Below the pieces are notes generated by a model, which searched no databases, was not told the origin of the DNA, and was given only the letters and a program-made list of their open reading frames with translations. Made by a program: the position numbers and the translations under genes. Source: Apodospora peruviana (Eukaryota > Ascomycota > Sordariomycetes > Sordariales > Lasiosphaeriaceae). Taken from it: a stretch of 64,000 nt of DNA. Below are positions 22,847 through 34,049 of the stretch, piece by piece. The first letter of the stretch is position 1; each line of letters begins with the position of its first letter. Location: the NCBI GenBank assembly GCA_033439685.1, contig JAUEDM010000002.1, positions 496,001 to 560,000 on the forward strand. The letters are read 5' to 3'.

Positions 22847-24052
22847 ATGTCGCGCTGTTGTTCCCTGCCATCTCAAGCCTCCCTAATTAGTACCTCGACC
22901 TTGTCCAAGACGACCTCCTACACCATTCCTTATTCACTCCTCGTTGGTTTGGCTACAGACAACACGCAGCAGCAGCAGCAGCAGCAGGCGAATCAACACC
23001 ATCATTACGGCCTGACTGCGACAACGTTTGGAAATGGTCTTGATTTGAAAACTAGGGCCAATGAAATGGACGGCCTCTCCGCCTACATAGCTGCTAGCGG
23101 GTTGAGCTCCCATGCGGCTGAGATTCGCACTCTGATAGCGCAAGGCGCTCATGACGTGCGGGCTATCATGACCTCGCCCTCATCGGCCGATAAGCTGCGG
23201 CGCCGCGCGGCTTGCGAGACTTACCCGGCCGTCCGAGACCGCCAGGTAACCGGCATTATGTGGTACCTTACCGCTCTGGCGGTAGAGCGTAACCAAGGGT
23301 TTGTGCATGGCGCCTTTGTGTGTCGCGACCCGAACGGTCAACTGTCGGCCTATTTCCTGGGAGTCGGCACGCCGCGCATAAGCAGCCATCTAAAGCGCCA
23401 CAGCGCGCCGGGCTGCACAGGCGGCATAGACCTATTAGGAGGCGCCGCCAACCATGATGATGCGTTGCCACCGCTTCCACACGGTCATCGACATGTGCTC
23501 TTCATCTCCATCGCCCACGACAAGCGCCGCGGCAACTGCCTGTTCATCAAGCCCGAGCCCTACGGCGTCGATGGCGTACTGAACTTCCTCCGACACTCGG
23601 TCGACTACGTCCGTTCGCTCGCCCGGCGCCGCCTCCGCTTTGGCGGCAACGACTGCGCGGGCATGCGCAAGGAGCGGATTCCGGATCGGCTTGTGCAGGA
23701 CTTCTGCGAGGCCGTGGCGCATCTTCCTGACGGCCGGAGCGCTATTTCCGAGGTGGGATATCAAGGCGAGGGGGACGGTATCGGGTGCATGCACGATTAC
23801 CTGTCCAAGAAGCTCGCCGATGCCGACGCCGACGCTGCTTCTAGCCAGCTTCCCGAGTCAGCCCGTATGTCGCTGACCACCATCCTGCGCCGCCTAGAAT
23901 CCGACTATGACTTTGTGTCTCTGCGCTTTGGCAACGAGGTATTCCTTGACCTCGCTAGCGATATCACGCGCCCGCTGCCCCAAGCACCTGGGGTCAGCGG
24001 TCCATCGCCCTCCTTGTGGTGGCTATATCTCCCCACCATTGAGTCAGAATAA
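22847..24052 (+). CDS. hypothetical protein, intronless
   Basis: One open frame of 401 codons. I do not recognise the family. The first 65 residues include a seven-residue polyglutamine run encoded by CAG repeats (22969-22989) and a His-rich patch. From about residue 70 the sequence is compact and looks folded, with conserved-looking segments such as HVLFISIAHDKRRGNCLFIK, GVDGVLNFLRHSVDYVRSLA and GMRKERIPDRLVQDF. An in-frame ATG at 23066 would start exactly at the compact part, so the N-terminal extension may not be translated. No signal peptide or membrane segment is evident. GC is high at third positions. It stands alone and has no introns, unlike most neighbours. Confidence 0.65.
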   Translation: MSRCCSLPSQASLISTSTLSKTTSYTIPYSLLVGLATDNTQQQQQQQANQHHHYGLTATTFGNGLDLKTRANEMDGLSAYIAASGLSSHAAEIRTLIAQGAHDVRAIMTSPSSADKLRRRAACETYPAVRDRQVTGIMWYLTALAVERNQGFVHGAFVCRDPNGQLSAYFLGVGTPRISSHLKRHSAPGCTGGIDLLGGAANHDDALPPLPHGHRHVLFISIAHDKRRGNCLFIKPEPYGVDGVLNFLRHSVDYVRSLARRRLRFGGNDCAGMRKERIPDRLVQDFCEAVAHLPDGRSAISEVGYQGEGDGIGCMHDYLSKKLADADADAASSQLPESARMSLTTILRRLESDYDFVSLRFGNEVFLDLASDITRPLPQAPGVSGPSPSLWWLYLPTIESE

Positions 24053-24529
24053 TCAATTAGCTCCGGTGTCTTCGACGTGCATGGTGTAGTAGTGGATGCA
24101 CACTTAGTTGAATAGGTACGCAGAAGGATGGTAAAGACGAGAAGTGCCTTAGAGCATGCACGACGAGGACCACACTCGAGCTGCAGGCTCGATGGCCTGC
24201 GGAGCAGGTAAAATAGGTAGTGTAGGTATAAAATAGAAGTGAAAATGCTTCATTTTATATTTCTTTTTACAAAAAAGAAAGAAAGAAAGAAATCCCGTGG
24301 GCTTTTTATATTCAGGCTCCCGAGCTGATCAAACCAACCGGTTCTACTCAAATAACTCCTCTGAATTCATCAGGTAAACAGAACTCCCGCAGTCGTTTCC
24401 TTGCATCTTTTTGACGGAAGATTTGGCTACCCGTACGTGAAATTCCTCCATTAGCCCATTCCAACAAGATTCATTAACAGCCATCCAGACAATCCCACGA
24501 GGAACTATTAGTTTCATAAATGAAAAAGC
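24053..24529. other. convergent intergenic region
   Basis: Between two genes that point at each other. It contains a short GAAA repeat tract near 24278-24292 and nothing else of note. Confidence 0.5.
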
Positions 24530-25538
24530 TCAAGCCGCAGTCTTTAGCTTAATCATGCTCATCCCGTTAAAAGCAGGCAGCAGGAATACGTCCACCCGCT
24601 CATCCTGTAGTGGAGATACGTATTAGACGAAAGCTCGTGAATAGTAAAATTGCCATTTATCTTTTGAAGGGAGAGGCGGGATAGATAATTTACCTTGATG
24701 ATGTACTCATTCCACGCGTGCACGTGCGCGCGAACGGCTCGTCGTAGATTTGGCCGTTTCCACGAATCAATGGCATTGGGGTTTCTGTCCGAATCATCGG
24801 CAACGAGCCCACGGCAAATGGCTTGTTGTTACAAACGATTGACAACGTGTCGTCAGTGGAGTTTTCCTTTGTGATGAAACTCCAGAAAGAAATATCACTC
24901 ACTATCGTCAGCGAGGATGATACCGGTAGCACTAAGCAGGCCCAGCTCTAGCACGATGTTGAGGTAGTCGATATACTCGCCCTTCCAGGCGTCGAAGTAG
25001 ATGATGTCGAAGACCACCCCCTTGAATGTCCTTAACCTTTTTTTTTTTTCGCATAAAAAAAGCTCAGTCAGCATGTATCCTCGCCCGAAACAAAAGTGAA
25101 AAGAGGTATTTATTTATCTTGGGAGGGGACAAGATAGAAAAATACCTACGTGTCAATGGCCGGACCAGAAACCAGGTGGATTTTACCCTCGGCGTCATAC
25201 TTGCTCAGTGCCTTGGCGCACGCATCCACCATGACGGGGTCGTTCTCCAGCGTCCATACCTCCCCGCCGAGCGCCTTCATCCCCTCCTTCCACGCCAGTG
25301 CACTGTACCCCGAGAATGCGCCAATGTCGAGAATCCGTTTGGCTCGCCGGTCGCTGGCGAGAAATATGAAGAGCTGGGCTTGGAGGGAAGAGCTCATCCG
25401 GTCGGGGGACTCGTAGTTCTCGGCTGTCCATGCCTTGTGTTCGGCCAAGTGCGGTGGAAGGGCGGTGGAGTGGGAGCAGCAGTACTCATCCACTGCTCTG
25501 GCAACCTCCGCGGGGAAGGGCAAGACTCCGGCGAGCAT
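24530..25538 (-). CDS. SAM-dependent O-methyltransferase (CCoAOMT-like)
   Basis: Four exons: 25538-25150, 25036-24903, 24821-24694 and 24604-24530 (241 codons, the usual length). ILDIGAFSGYSALAW near residue 70 is the SAM-binding loop, VWTLENDP the acidic residue that holds the ribose, and FDIIYFDAWKGEYIDYL plus IILADD the metal-binding aspartates. Exon 3 gives ICRGLVADDSDRNPNAI and exon 4 the conserved end DVFLLPAFNGMSMIK. Members use a divalent metal to methylate catechol-like hydroxyls of small phenolics. The substrate is unknown. All three introns keep frame with GT..AG borders. Its neighbours on both sides are unknown intronless genes. Confidence 0.9.
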
Positions 25539-26513
25539 TGTGTCTGTCGTACGGGGCGGCTCTAATAATATCAGAATGTAACGGTGACTGTAATGTAGAA
25601 AAAGAGTCTCTTGAATTTAGAGCACATGGAGGTTAACTGTTTCGAGCCCAAGAGACGTCCGTACGACTCGGCCCCCGTTTATAACATCCAAGGGGGAAAA
25701 AAAAAAAAACTAACCTATTCCCGTGCATGCAAAACGGTTGGCGGCCTCCCAGGCCATGGGTAGCATATTATGGGTGGACGGCACTCCCTGCCCAAATAAC
25801 CTGGCGACATGCAGGAGAGCCGGGAGGGGAACACAGCAATGTAACTATCGAATGTAGGAGCAGGCTGAGCAGGCTGGAAAAGTCTCTGTTCAAGTTACCG
25901 GCTAACCTGCTGTTGTCTGCCTATAGGGACTCACCACGTTATCGGGCCATTCATCTCGGTGAGGACGATGGTGTGAAGCAAAGGAGCGGGGTAGACAAAC
26001 ATACTATGGCATTACGACCCTACATGACAGCCCGAATGCCACGAGGCGGGAGTGCAACATAACGACGAGGGGTGTAACACCTGAACGAAGACCAGTCTAG
26101 TGCTAGTGGGAAACAGTCCTGCAGACTAATAAAGGTGTTGGACGTACTTATCTAAGGCATGTTGACCAGGCTGCGAGTCTTGAGAGTACGGACTACAAAG
26201 CAACGGTAATTATGTATTCTTGGAGTGCCAGAAATCTTTCCTTCTGCAAACATCCTCACGTCTGCCAAGTCAAGTCATTTCTCGGCATTCAATCCACCTG
26301 CACCCTTTCAGTCTGCAACCCTTCACTCACTGTTTCGTTGCAAGGCCTTCTTTCCTTAGACATGGCAAACGCCCCGTTTGTTTTGCTATTATAAGCTGCA
26401 CCATTCTTTAAAAGAAGAAGCACCTCTAGGCTCAAGCAAGAAGAAGAAGGCACCCCTGGCTAACAGCCGGTTTTCTCGAATCCACCTACAAAAGGCTGTG
26501 CCCCTTACATTAC
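25539..26513. other. divergent promoter region
   Basis: Between the O-methyltransferase (minus) and the gene at 26514 (plus). A 13-nt poly(A) run lies at about 25686. No coding support was found. Confidence 0.5.
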
Positions 26514-27773
26514 ATGTACATAGGCGGCCATATGGAGATGATGAGTCCACACGGCGGTGGACTCGCCTCTTCGGGGGAGCTCGATAGAAAACTGCGGCAG
26601 CTCCAGGATCATGCCGGCCCGCCATCGATGCAGCCGAGGGAGTCGGCAGGGGATTACAGCACGGCGGACGAGGATCGAGCGCGGGCCCGCCTTTCCGAAT
26701 GGGACATGTCCATCATCCCTAGCAGCCTACCGCCGGCAACAGTCTCGGCCGCCATCAAGGCGCAGATCGTCAAGAACCGAGTCACGCGGACAGCAACGAG
26801 CCGCGCCGTCGAGGCTGAAATATGCCAGGTCCTCGCGGCGTCGTCTCTGCCGTCGGTAGCCATGCGCGCGCTGTTCGAAAGAGTATGGCGCCTCTTCGAG
26901 GCGGTAGCAGTGCAGGCCCCCTGTGGGAGTAAAAGCTGGCTGCTGCCGTCGGAAGTCGATCTGGGCGACCTCGACAGCCTGAGGAAGACGGGCAACCAGA
27001 GGCAGCACTTCCACGCCCTGCGCGCCTTGGAGCCGCCGCTGCGATGCTTACTGCGCCGCCTGGCCGTCTCTAGCCAGGAGGACCCGCTCTTGTTGTCCCA
27101 GCTCGGGGACCTGGGCGTAATCGACCCATCCAGGGTAGCGGCCCTGGCGGAGAGGATCGCTGTGGCGGACGGCAACACCGACCTAATCCTGTCGGCTCCG
27201 GAGAGCTTGCGCCGGATCTGGACGCGCGCCGCGCACCAAAGAAGAGGACCACCCCTCTGGTATTACACCGGCCTGCGCGTGAAAGATGCCACCATGCCGC
27301 CGGTTTCCGAGGCCGAGGTGAGGGCGCTCTTCGGGCCTGCGGCCGCGCTCAACTCGCACGGCGACAGGCGGCTGCCGTACGAGTGCGGGGCCTACAAATA
27401 CGCCCTCGTGGAGGACGACCCGCTGGTGGTGGCCTGCACCAACAAGGGTCTGTTTGCGACCAGCGGGCCCTCGGGGACGGCGTACCGGTTCCTGAACTTG
27501 TGGCTGGTGCTGGCCGGCCCGGAGGCCGAGCTCGCCGTGATTCGCCTGGCGGTGGCATCGCTTCTCCTCAGCGGATCGCACCATTCCCTGGCCGAGATCA
27601 TGATGGTCTGCGCGCCGCTCATGGGGTGCAGACCGCCGGAGGGGCTCGCGGATATGATTGAACAGCTTGTGCCGCACGAGCTGCGGATGATGTGGGAGGG
27701 GGTTTCGCATACTATTACGCCGGTGAAGTTTCGTAGCGAGCTCGCGCGCCGGCTCGACCGCGTGTTAGCGTGA
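26514..27773 (+). CDS. hypothetical protein, intronless
   Basis: One open frame of 419 codons with strong G/C preference at third positions, which argues that it is a real gene. I do not recognise the family. The N-terminal 60 residues are polar and probably disordered. The rest is mostly helical in character, with a distinctive stretch near residues 240-330: PPLWYYTGLRVKDATMPPVS, LPYECGAYKYALVED, then NKGLFATSGPSGTAYRFLNL. No signal peptide or membrane helix is obvious. A second in-frame ATG at 26532 is possible. Like the gene at 22847 it lacks introns and is of unknown origin. Confidence 0.65.
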   Translation: MYIGGHMEMMSPHGGGLASSGELDRKLRQLQDHAGPPSMQPRESAGDYSTADEDRARARLSEWDMSIIPSSLPPATVSAAIKAQIVKNRVTRTATSRAVEAEICQVLAASSLPSVAMRALFERVWRLFEAVAVQAPCGSKSWLLPSEVDLGDLDSLRKTGNQRQHFHALRALEPPLRCLLRRLAVSSQEDPLLLSQLGDLGVIDPSRVAALAERIAVADGNTDLILSAPESLRRIWTRAAHQRRGPPLWYYTGLRVKDATMPPVSEAEVRALFGPAAALNSHGDRRLPYECGAYKYALVEDDPLVVACTNKGLFATSGPSGTAYRFLNLWLVLAGPEAELAVIRLAVASLLLSGSHHSLAEIMMVCAPLMGCRPPEGLADMIEQLVPHELRMMWEGVSHTITPVKFRSELARRLDRVLA

Positions 27774-27836
27774 GGTATTTGACTAATACGGTTTTAAATA
27801 TATAAAGATGCTCGAGGTGCTCCTCGAACTTTAGAC

Positions 27837-29512
27837 TTAAGAGACGCTTGGCTGTATCTTGAGGAGCGGTAGAGCTGCCTCATCCGGTTCATGTATTCCC
27901 ACGCGACATAAGAAGATACCATATTTATCTGCCTGGATTATAGAACCTTTCAGGTAGGTATTACTTGATTTCCTGTTATAGAAGAAGTAGAGTAATGAAA
28001 TATCATACATGACTCTACCAGCGAACTGCTTCTCGGTGATGCTCAACGTGATAAGCTTTGCTTTAAAAACCTTCTCTTCCGACTCGATTTCCATTTTGCT
28101 GGTCGCTCTAATAACAAGCGGCTGGGCAAGTTCTGAAAGGCCGCGCTGGCGCTTTGTGGACTGATGGCATAAGGAACACCCATGGCACCACTCGCGCCTG
28201 AGCTCCGGGAATGGTTCCCAAGGTAGTCTCGATGCCGATCACAACGTGAACTGGTCTCGACAGCCATTCTTCTTTAAAGAGCTTCTCTTTAAAGAGACTC
28301 TCTTTAAATACCCCAACACGAATGGTGAGAATTCCGAGTGGTGTGACACAGGCGTTATTGGACTCTCCCCGCAATACTCGATTGTCGATGTTGTGAATGA
28401 GATGTCCTTCTCCGACTTGAGCCCACCCACTTTCAGGGTACTGGTCAATAATTTCGAAAGATAACGAAGTACTGCCGTCTTCTTTTGCTTCTTTCGAAGT
28501 ATAAATCCTGATACCGGTTTGGGAGGTTGTGGCTGGGCGGGAAAGACCATTGGACAATTGCTCAAACTGTTAAGGTTGGCCAGTAGGCCTGACGTAGCCA
28601 GGCGCCAGAGGCCAACGTCATGGAGATGGTGGACGTCAACCCTAGCATATTGGTTGCCGACCAGATGCTGGATTTTGATAGCAGGTTGCAGGTCCTCTTC
28701 ATTGGAGCCATCAATCCGAGAGTCAAGAAGTGCGAGATAGATGCCAGAATATGGATCCGAGTCAACGCGAGGGAGACAAATAGATATTCCTTTGCTGGAT
28801 TGAATAATAGGATTGTCGTTGCTCAGCCTCGTCCGGATTCGGGGCACGAGAAGACGGCGAGACGCGTCGAAATACGCAACCGACGGCGAAAGAAGTCTAA
28901 AGTACGGCTTCACGCGGGCATCGTTGGGGGGCGCCTCCCAGGCAAAGATGCTCTCGTCGTCGTATCTCTTCAACAGCTCCTCTTGCAGTCGCACGAAGGC
29001 CTTGCCGCCTTCCCCGTAGAGAAGCGGCATGTTGATATCCAGCAGACCGAGAAGCGCGTACGCAATGTCCACTACGACAGCGGTGTTTTGTCTCGACGCC
29101 CAGGAGAATAGCTCGCCGATGTTTCGAGCCGGTGGCTGGCACTCCTCGCCTGCGAGGACCTCTTCAGGGATCCTGGTAATCGATGATATCAGACTCTTCA
29201 GATCTGCCTTGGTCCCGAGAAACTTCCAGTCCTTGGAGTAGAAGCGAACTTTCTTGGGTGCGAGCAGTTCTTGAAGAGTCCAACCTCTCGTGAACCACCG
29301 GCTCTCACCAAACTTGGAGTGATGGTGGGTAATGTCATCGAACGAGATTTCGCCATCTCCCCAGGTGTGTGACAGAATGGCGTAGCGAGGAGGCCGGATG
29401 ACGGGCGGCGCGAGCTCCAGATGTGCGGTTTGTGGAGCCTCATTGTTGCGACCTTCACAATTTGTGAGGATGTATGCACAGGTGCCGGTACTGATGGGAC
29501 TTTCTGGGTCAT
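27837..29512 (-). pseudogene. HET-domain gene, decayed, domain core missing
   Basis: The frame YAILSHTWGDGEISFDDI runs directly into ESRWFTRGWTLQELLAPKKV, LLGLLDINMPLLYGEGGKAF and RLQEELL, all hallmarks of HET (heterokaryon incompatibility) proteins. The roughly 60-70 residues normally between these first two blocks, with the conserved DTCCIDK-type motif, are absent. The HET frame has no ATG. An ATG at 29443 (MRL) lies one nucleotide out of frame with the following QTAHLELAPP. Further down the frame breaks near 28550 into SFEIIDQYPESGWAQVGEG, and again near 28140 into LAQPLVIRATSK. Families of this kind trigger growth arrest and death in incompatible fusions. The missing core and several frame breaks make this a pseudogene. 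Confidence 0.8.
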
Positions 29513-29820
29513 GGCGTGTCGTGTCTGATTGCGATGATCGTCAACCGTAGCGGATTGACTGGATTAACGTTGGAGCTTGTAGATGAGATGGGATGCGAGC
29601 TGAGCTCAAAGTGAAGGGGTGGGCGCGTTTATCAGAGAGCCTGATACCTATCATCGCACACCCTCCATCTTTGGGCTCCAATGTGCTGAAGCGCAGCCTC
29701 GAATTGGCAGATGTGGTTTAGCTTGCCAAATGTTCATGCAGCTGGCTGCACCTCACCATCTGGTGCAGACAGGCTACTGAAAAGAGAGAGTTGGCCAAGT
29801 TTGTTTGATATGATTGAGGG

Positions 29821-30060
29821 TTGATGGATGAATTGAACGTTGGTGGATAAATTGACCGTTGGTGGATAGATGATGTTGATGATGGAATTCGGAAGAAGTT
29901 TGTCGACGACTCGACGCAGTCCTTCTGTGGGCAGCAGGGTGGCCACTTTACGAGGAAGGCGCGAAGGAAGGGTGCTCTTTCCAGCTGTGAATAGCTTCAA
30001 CATGCCTAGCGACGGAATCATGCAGCTAAGTGGGCCTTGGTCCTGGAAATTCTCAACGGT
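29821..30060. repeat. dispersed conserved module, copy 1
   Basis: Positions about 29890-30050 match 54553-54752 in the same orientation. The best stretch reads on the minus strand QDQGPLSCMIPSLGMLKLFT in this copy. An 18-bp near-tandem unit (AATTGAACGTTGGTGGAT) precedes it at about 29830-29868. It lies upstream of the HET relic. Confidence 0.75.
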
Positions 30061-30477
30061 TGTGATAGGCTCAGTCAACTGTTATGGAATATCATGAATT
30101 TAAAAAACTCCCCCATTTGCCATAATTAACAGTCGGGTATCGTGAGTTGAAACCAACAGACTTGAACACGGTACCGAGTCGTCCTTATAGCAACAGTCAA
30201 AGCCAGCATTGGAGTTGAACCTTAAAGCATTTCGACCAAGTGAAAGTGTAGTCCCAAGCTTCCTTTTTGTTCACTTAGCGGCATCGATTTGGAGGACTTG
30301 AGCATGAGAACAGAGACCCCTATTCACGGAATTTGATGTCTTACCCCCTGCAAGTCTACGTCAATTCCAGTCACTGGCCAATCATCAAGTCAATTTTACA
30401 CATCAACGGCAACCCCACCTTTCATAACAAAACCAAGCCTAAATCCCTGCATCAACTGTTGTTAACCAGATAGCTTG

Positions 30478-30603
30478 CTCCCCCAACCGCCTAACCCAAA
30501 TTTGAGCCGACCACACCTTCGACAACGGAAAGGTGTCGGGTGGTCGGTTCAACTTCACAGGTGTGGTCGACACAACTTTGGTTGGGGGGTGGTCAGGTCA
30601 ACA
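30478..30603. repeat. imperfect palindrome cluster
   Basis: TTGAGCCGACCACACCTT near 30502 is followed 8 bp later by its reverse complement with a 5-nt insertion (AAGGTGT, then GGTCGGTTCAA). CCCCCAACC near 30480 is mirrored by GGTTGGGGGG near 30580. Such nested inverted repeats can be transposon ends or a hairpin-forming element. Confidence 0.6.
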
Positions 30604-30752
30604 AAATAGTCCAATCTTCCTGAACTGTCTAGCTCGTGACCCCAACTCAACGCGAAAGTTTCACGCGACGGTCGCTCGAACGCATCAACTCCACATCAAC
30701 AGTCCAAACCTTTCCTTCAGCACGCTGCAGTGGTGCCCGTCCTCAAACAACA

Positions 30753-32316
30753 ATGCCTCGAGCAAGAAACGGAGGCAAAGGAACCGGTGACATCCGCGAC
30801 CCGCTTTTGGCAAATCTCCTAGAGCACGCTCCGAACTGGATTCAGGACCTCGAAGGAGTCCATCGTCGAGACCCATTACCGGTCACTCCCCAACTCTCAT
30901 GCCGGCGCGACGCTCATCAATGACTTACCGACACACCCCAATTATTATTTCCAACGTTCCGCGGGGCACATGCCAGACGACGTCAACTTTTATGATATAC
31001 CGCTGAGCACCGTCGTCAAGGCAATCGAGGCCGAGGTCAGGTCAGAGGTGCCTGCTGGCCGCCAATTCGATGTCCATCGCAAAGTCTTTGGGAATGGAGC
31101 CACCTCTCCAGCAGGCGATTCTGCCCTTTCTGTGCTGAATAATCCCCCCCCCCCACCCCCCCGCCGAAAAGAGGTCTCCTACTTCTAGTGTCTACGAGAC
31201 ACCATCGAATTCGATGCCATTCTCCCTGCCGCGCGACGGGAGAACCGGCAAGAAGCTCTTGGACGTCCTGGGTCTTGATTACGATCCCCATCTTGCCAGC
31301 ATCCACTCCGAGTTCAAAGCGAAACTAGCCAGCTCCATCATCCTGGAAGACGCCACCGGTGGCGGCAAGTACGATAGCCAGCTGATACCGGACGAGACAT
31401 GGAAGGTACAGGGTGGCCGCCTCGGCCGCGACCACACCATTGAAGACGTTCCGCTCAACGAGGCTCCGGCAGCTGTTTCAGAGGAAGTAGATTGTGACAC
31501 GGAAACGCCGATGGTCGGGATCCATCGGTAGGACGCCGTCATAGCAAGATCGGCGACGATTTCCCTCGCCGGGGGATGCACCGTGCTGCCGTTATTGAAG
31601 AAATCGGTCGTCGTGCCCGGCGCGCCTCCGCTCCAAGCCGAATGGGAGATGCAATTTCCGCCCCCGGGACAGGAATTGCTCACAGATACGGTCCATGATC
31701 AAGAGATTCTGCTGTCCCACGACGTCGGGTTCGGGCGAGGGCTCGGGCGACTGGTCACTAGAACAATTCCGTGAGACGCTTGGTCCGACCGTTACAAGAG
31801 AAAAGATGGCTGCATTTCTTGGGAGGGATAGTAAAAATGACCGCGCTGCGGTAATGATGAAATCGGCGGCGTACCTGCTGAGCTGGGAGTTTTTCGATCG
31901 GCGGCGGACGCTGGGGCTGCCTCTCATCAACATCGTTGTCACGGAGGACCGGCGGAAGGTCGAGGGTGGCGAATATTTGCGTCAACTGGAGATGGGGCGT
32001 CAACTGGAGATGGGGCGTCAACTGGAGATGGGGACGGCGGACCTGGCTAAGAGGAGGAGGGAGTTGCAGAATGGCCTGGATCGCGTGTTGTGGGCTGCCC
32101 GGGCAGCGCAGCAGAAGGAGGCGGAGGCTCTGATGCGGTCGTAGATGAAGGCGATGCGGGAGATGGAATACGCCCATATGCAGCAGCTGCGCGATCTAGA
32201 AGTTTCTTATAGGGAGAAACAACCTCTGCCGGAGATGCTGAATGCCGGCACATTTAAGCGGGTGTTGGACTAGGATGATGGCAGAGGTGGAGGTCGGAAC
32301 AAGAGGGCGCGAAGCT
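30753..32316 (+). pseudogene. unidentified protein gene, decayed
   Basis: Protein-like blocks appear in sequence but in changing frames: MPRARNGGKGTGDIRDPLLA (30753), then NSHAGATLINDLPTHPNYYF and MPDDVNFYDIPLSTVVKAIE up to a C-rich tract coding polyproline. After a TAG at about 31186 come RDTIEFDAILPAARRENRQ, then LLDVLGLDYDPHLASIHSEF to about 31530. The last block (WSLEQFRETLGPTV from about 31760) has three tandem RQLEMG units (18-bp repeats) and a helical C terminus interrupted by TAG at about 32142 and 32272. The family is not recognised. Several stops would arise from CAG or TGG by a single transition. Confidence 0.55.
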
Positions 32317-32499
32317 GACATTATCGAATCAAGCAAGTCTGCAAATTTTGACTGTAAACAAGTTTCCTACGTGTATTTACTGGTACATACATAGGTAAGT
32401 ACCTAGGCACCTACCTACCCTTTACAGATATTCCTTTCACTTTCCACCCTAAAGCCAGGCTGGCGTTATTTACAACCACCCCCTCACAACAACAACCAT

Positions 32500-33935
32500 C
32501 TATTTACTGCTGGGAGTAAGCAGATAAATCTCGCCCTCGGCGCTGTTGTCGCTGCCGATGAACAGACCACGGCCGGCGGGATCCCATGACGCGGCGGTCA
32601 GGCGGAAGCAGTTGCTTTGGGTCAGACCATTGGCAGTGCAGCTGCCCGGGTTGGTGGCGCTGAAGATGTCCTTGTAGCCGGTCATGCTGTCGGCGGGCGC
32701 GACAGGATCGTATGAGCCGTCGGCGAGCTTGGTGAAGGGGATCTGAACGACCTTGAAGCCGGTGGGCGGCTGCCGGTCCCACGAGCCGTGGAAGGTCACG
32801 TACATGTTCTTGGCGTCGGCGTCGAACGTGTTCCAGATTGGGGCGGAGTGCGCCTGGAAGCTGAGTCTTGGAGGCACGGCTTTTCCGTTGCAGGTCGCGT
32901 CGCTGTACGAGCTGTTGGGCGAGACGACGAAGTGCTGCCCTGTCTTGAGGCCCGAGAAGGAAGACGGGTCCCAGACCGTGAAGCAGGTCGGGTAGCCGTA
33001 CCACGCGTCGCGGGTCTTGAGCGGATCACCGACTGGGATGAAGGGTGTCAGTACGTGGAGAATGTTCAGCAAATGAGGGATACTCACGGTTGTTGAGCTT
33101 CTCGGCCGGGTTATCCTTGTGGATATCCTTACGGTTGCCGTTCTCGGTGCGGGTAAAGTCGTCACCGCTGTTCTCGACGCCCCAAACGATGCCGTTGGGG
33201 TCCTGGATGAAGCCGATCTCGTTCCTCAGGCCGTACCCAAACACCTCGCCGTCGGTGTTGTAGTTGTACCCCGCCGACGGCGCCTTGCTGACGTCAAAGA
33301 TCTTGATGATGGCGCGGCCCGTCGACTTTTGCTGAGCGGCCATGTCGAAGTTGGCGTTGCTGCCGACCTGCAGAAGCACAAAGTTGGGGTTCTGCTTGAC
33401 CACCATGACGGTTCTGGTCGAGTGGATGCCCGTCGACATGCCCTTGACGACCGTCTTTTGGTTGCTCGTCTTCATCGTGACGGGGTCGTACGACCAGCTG
33501 AACATGGTGGTCTCGGAGGAAGCGTAGAGCGTCTTTCCGTCGGGCGACAGGTCGAGGCCGTGGTTGAGGCCGCCGCCCGAGATCATCAACGTCGTGCTGT
33601 TGATGCAGCCGTCCGCGCCAAAGCTGTGCACCGAGATACCCCGTGTCGCCTGGGCCACGAGCATGTGGCCTAGGGGATCCCAGACGATGGTCCGCACCTG
33701 CTTGAGGCCGCCGGCGATCTTCATGGCCGACCAGCCCGACGCTACCGTGAACTGGTTGCGGAAAGCAGCCACACCGCTGCAGGTCTTCGGGACGGGCAGT
33801 TGTGGGATGTCGGCGAGTGCGCCTGTTGGTCACAGCAACATTTCTTTAGTTTTGTCTCCTCCAACATAAGCACGGGGCGAACATACCAGCGCCCAGCAGG
33901 GCCGCTGCCGCAGCAAAAGTCTCCAACAGACGCAT
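32500..33935 (-). CDS. secreted glucose/sorbosone dehydrogenase-like beta-propeller protein
   Basis: Three exons: 33935-33887, 33822-33088 and 33032-32500 (438 codons). The first exon encodes a signal peptide (MRLLETFAAAAALLGAGALA), so the protein is exported. The body reads as repeated propeller blades: VRTIVWDPLGHMLVAQ, NHGLDLSPDGKTLYAS, FGYGLRNEIGFIQDPNG, WGVENSGDD and MYVTFHGSWDRQPPTGFKVV. These match the soluble quinoprotein glucose/sorbosone dehydrogenase family, annotated in fungi as L-sorbosone dehydrogenase. Family members bind PQQ and oxidise sugars, but fungal members have mostly not been tested. A TATA-like box sits about 110 bp upstream. Confidence 0.88.
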
Positions 33936-34042
33936 TGTCGTGGCTTTGGTGAGTGACGACTAGAAAAGAGCAACCCAAGAGATGGTGGAAGTGATACCTC
34001 AAAGCCCCCGCGCGCCGGAGAAGACGACGCTTCCTGCGCGTG

Positions 34043-34049
34043 TATATAT
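34043..34049 (-). promoter_or_regulatory. TATA-like box of the sorbosone dehydrogenase-like gene
   Basis: TATATAT about 110 bp upstream of the ATG at 33935, a normal distance for an ascomycete core promoter. Confidence 0.45.

Noticed and set aside
22969..22989. CAG repeat as an independent repeat element
   Set aside because: It is a short polyglutamine run in the N-terminal part of the gene at 22847 and needs no separate explanation.
18106..25538. Possible secondary-metabolite cluster (acyltransferase, hydrolase, O-methyltransferase)
   Set aside because: No polyketide synthase, peptide synthetase, terpene cyclase or regulator lies within the group; relics and unknown genes separate the enzymes.
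33294..33833. Minus-strand frame of 179 codons inside the sorbosone dehydrogenase-like gene
   Set aside because: Frame shadow of the propeller-coding exon, with Arg/Gly-rich nonsense composition.
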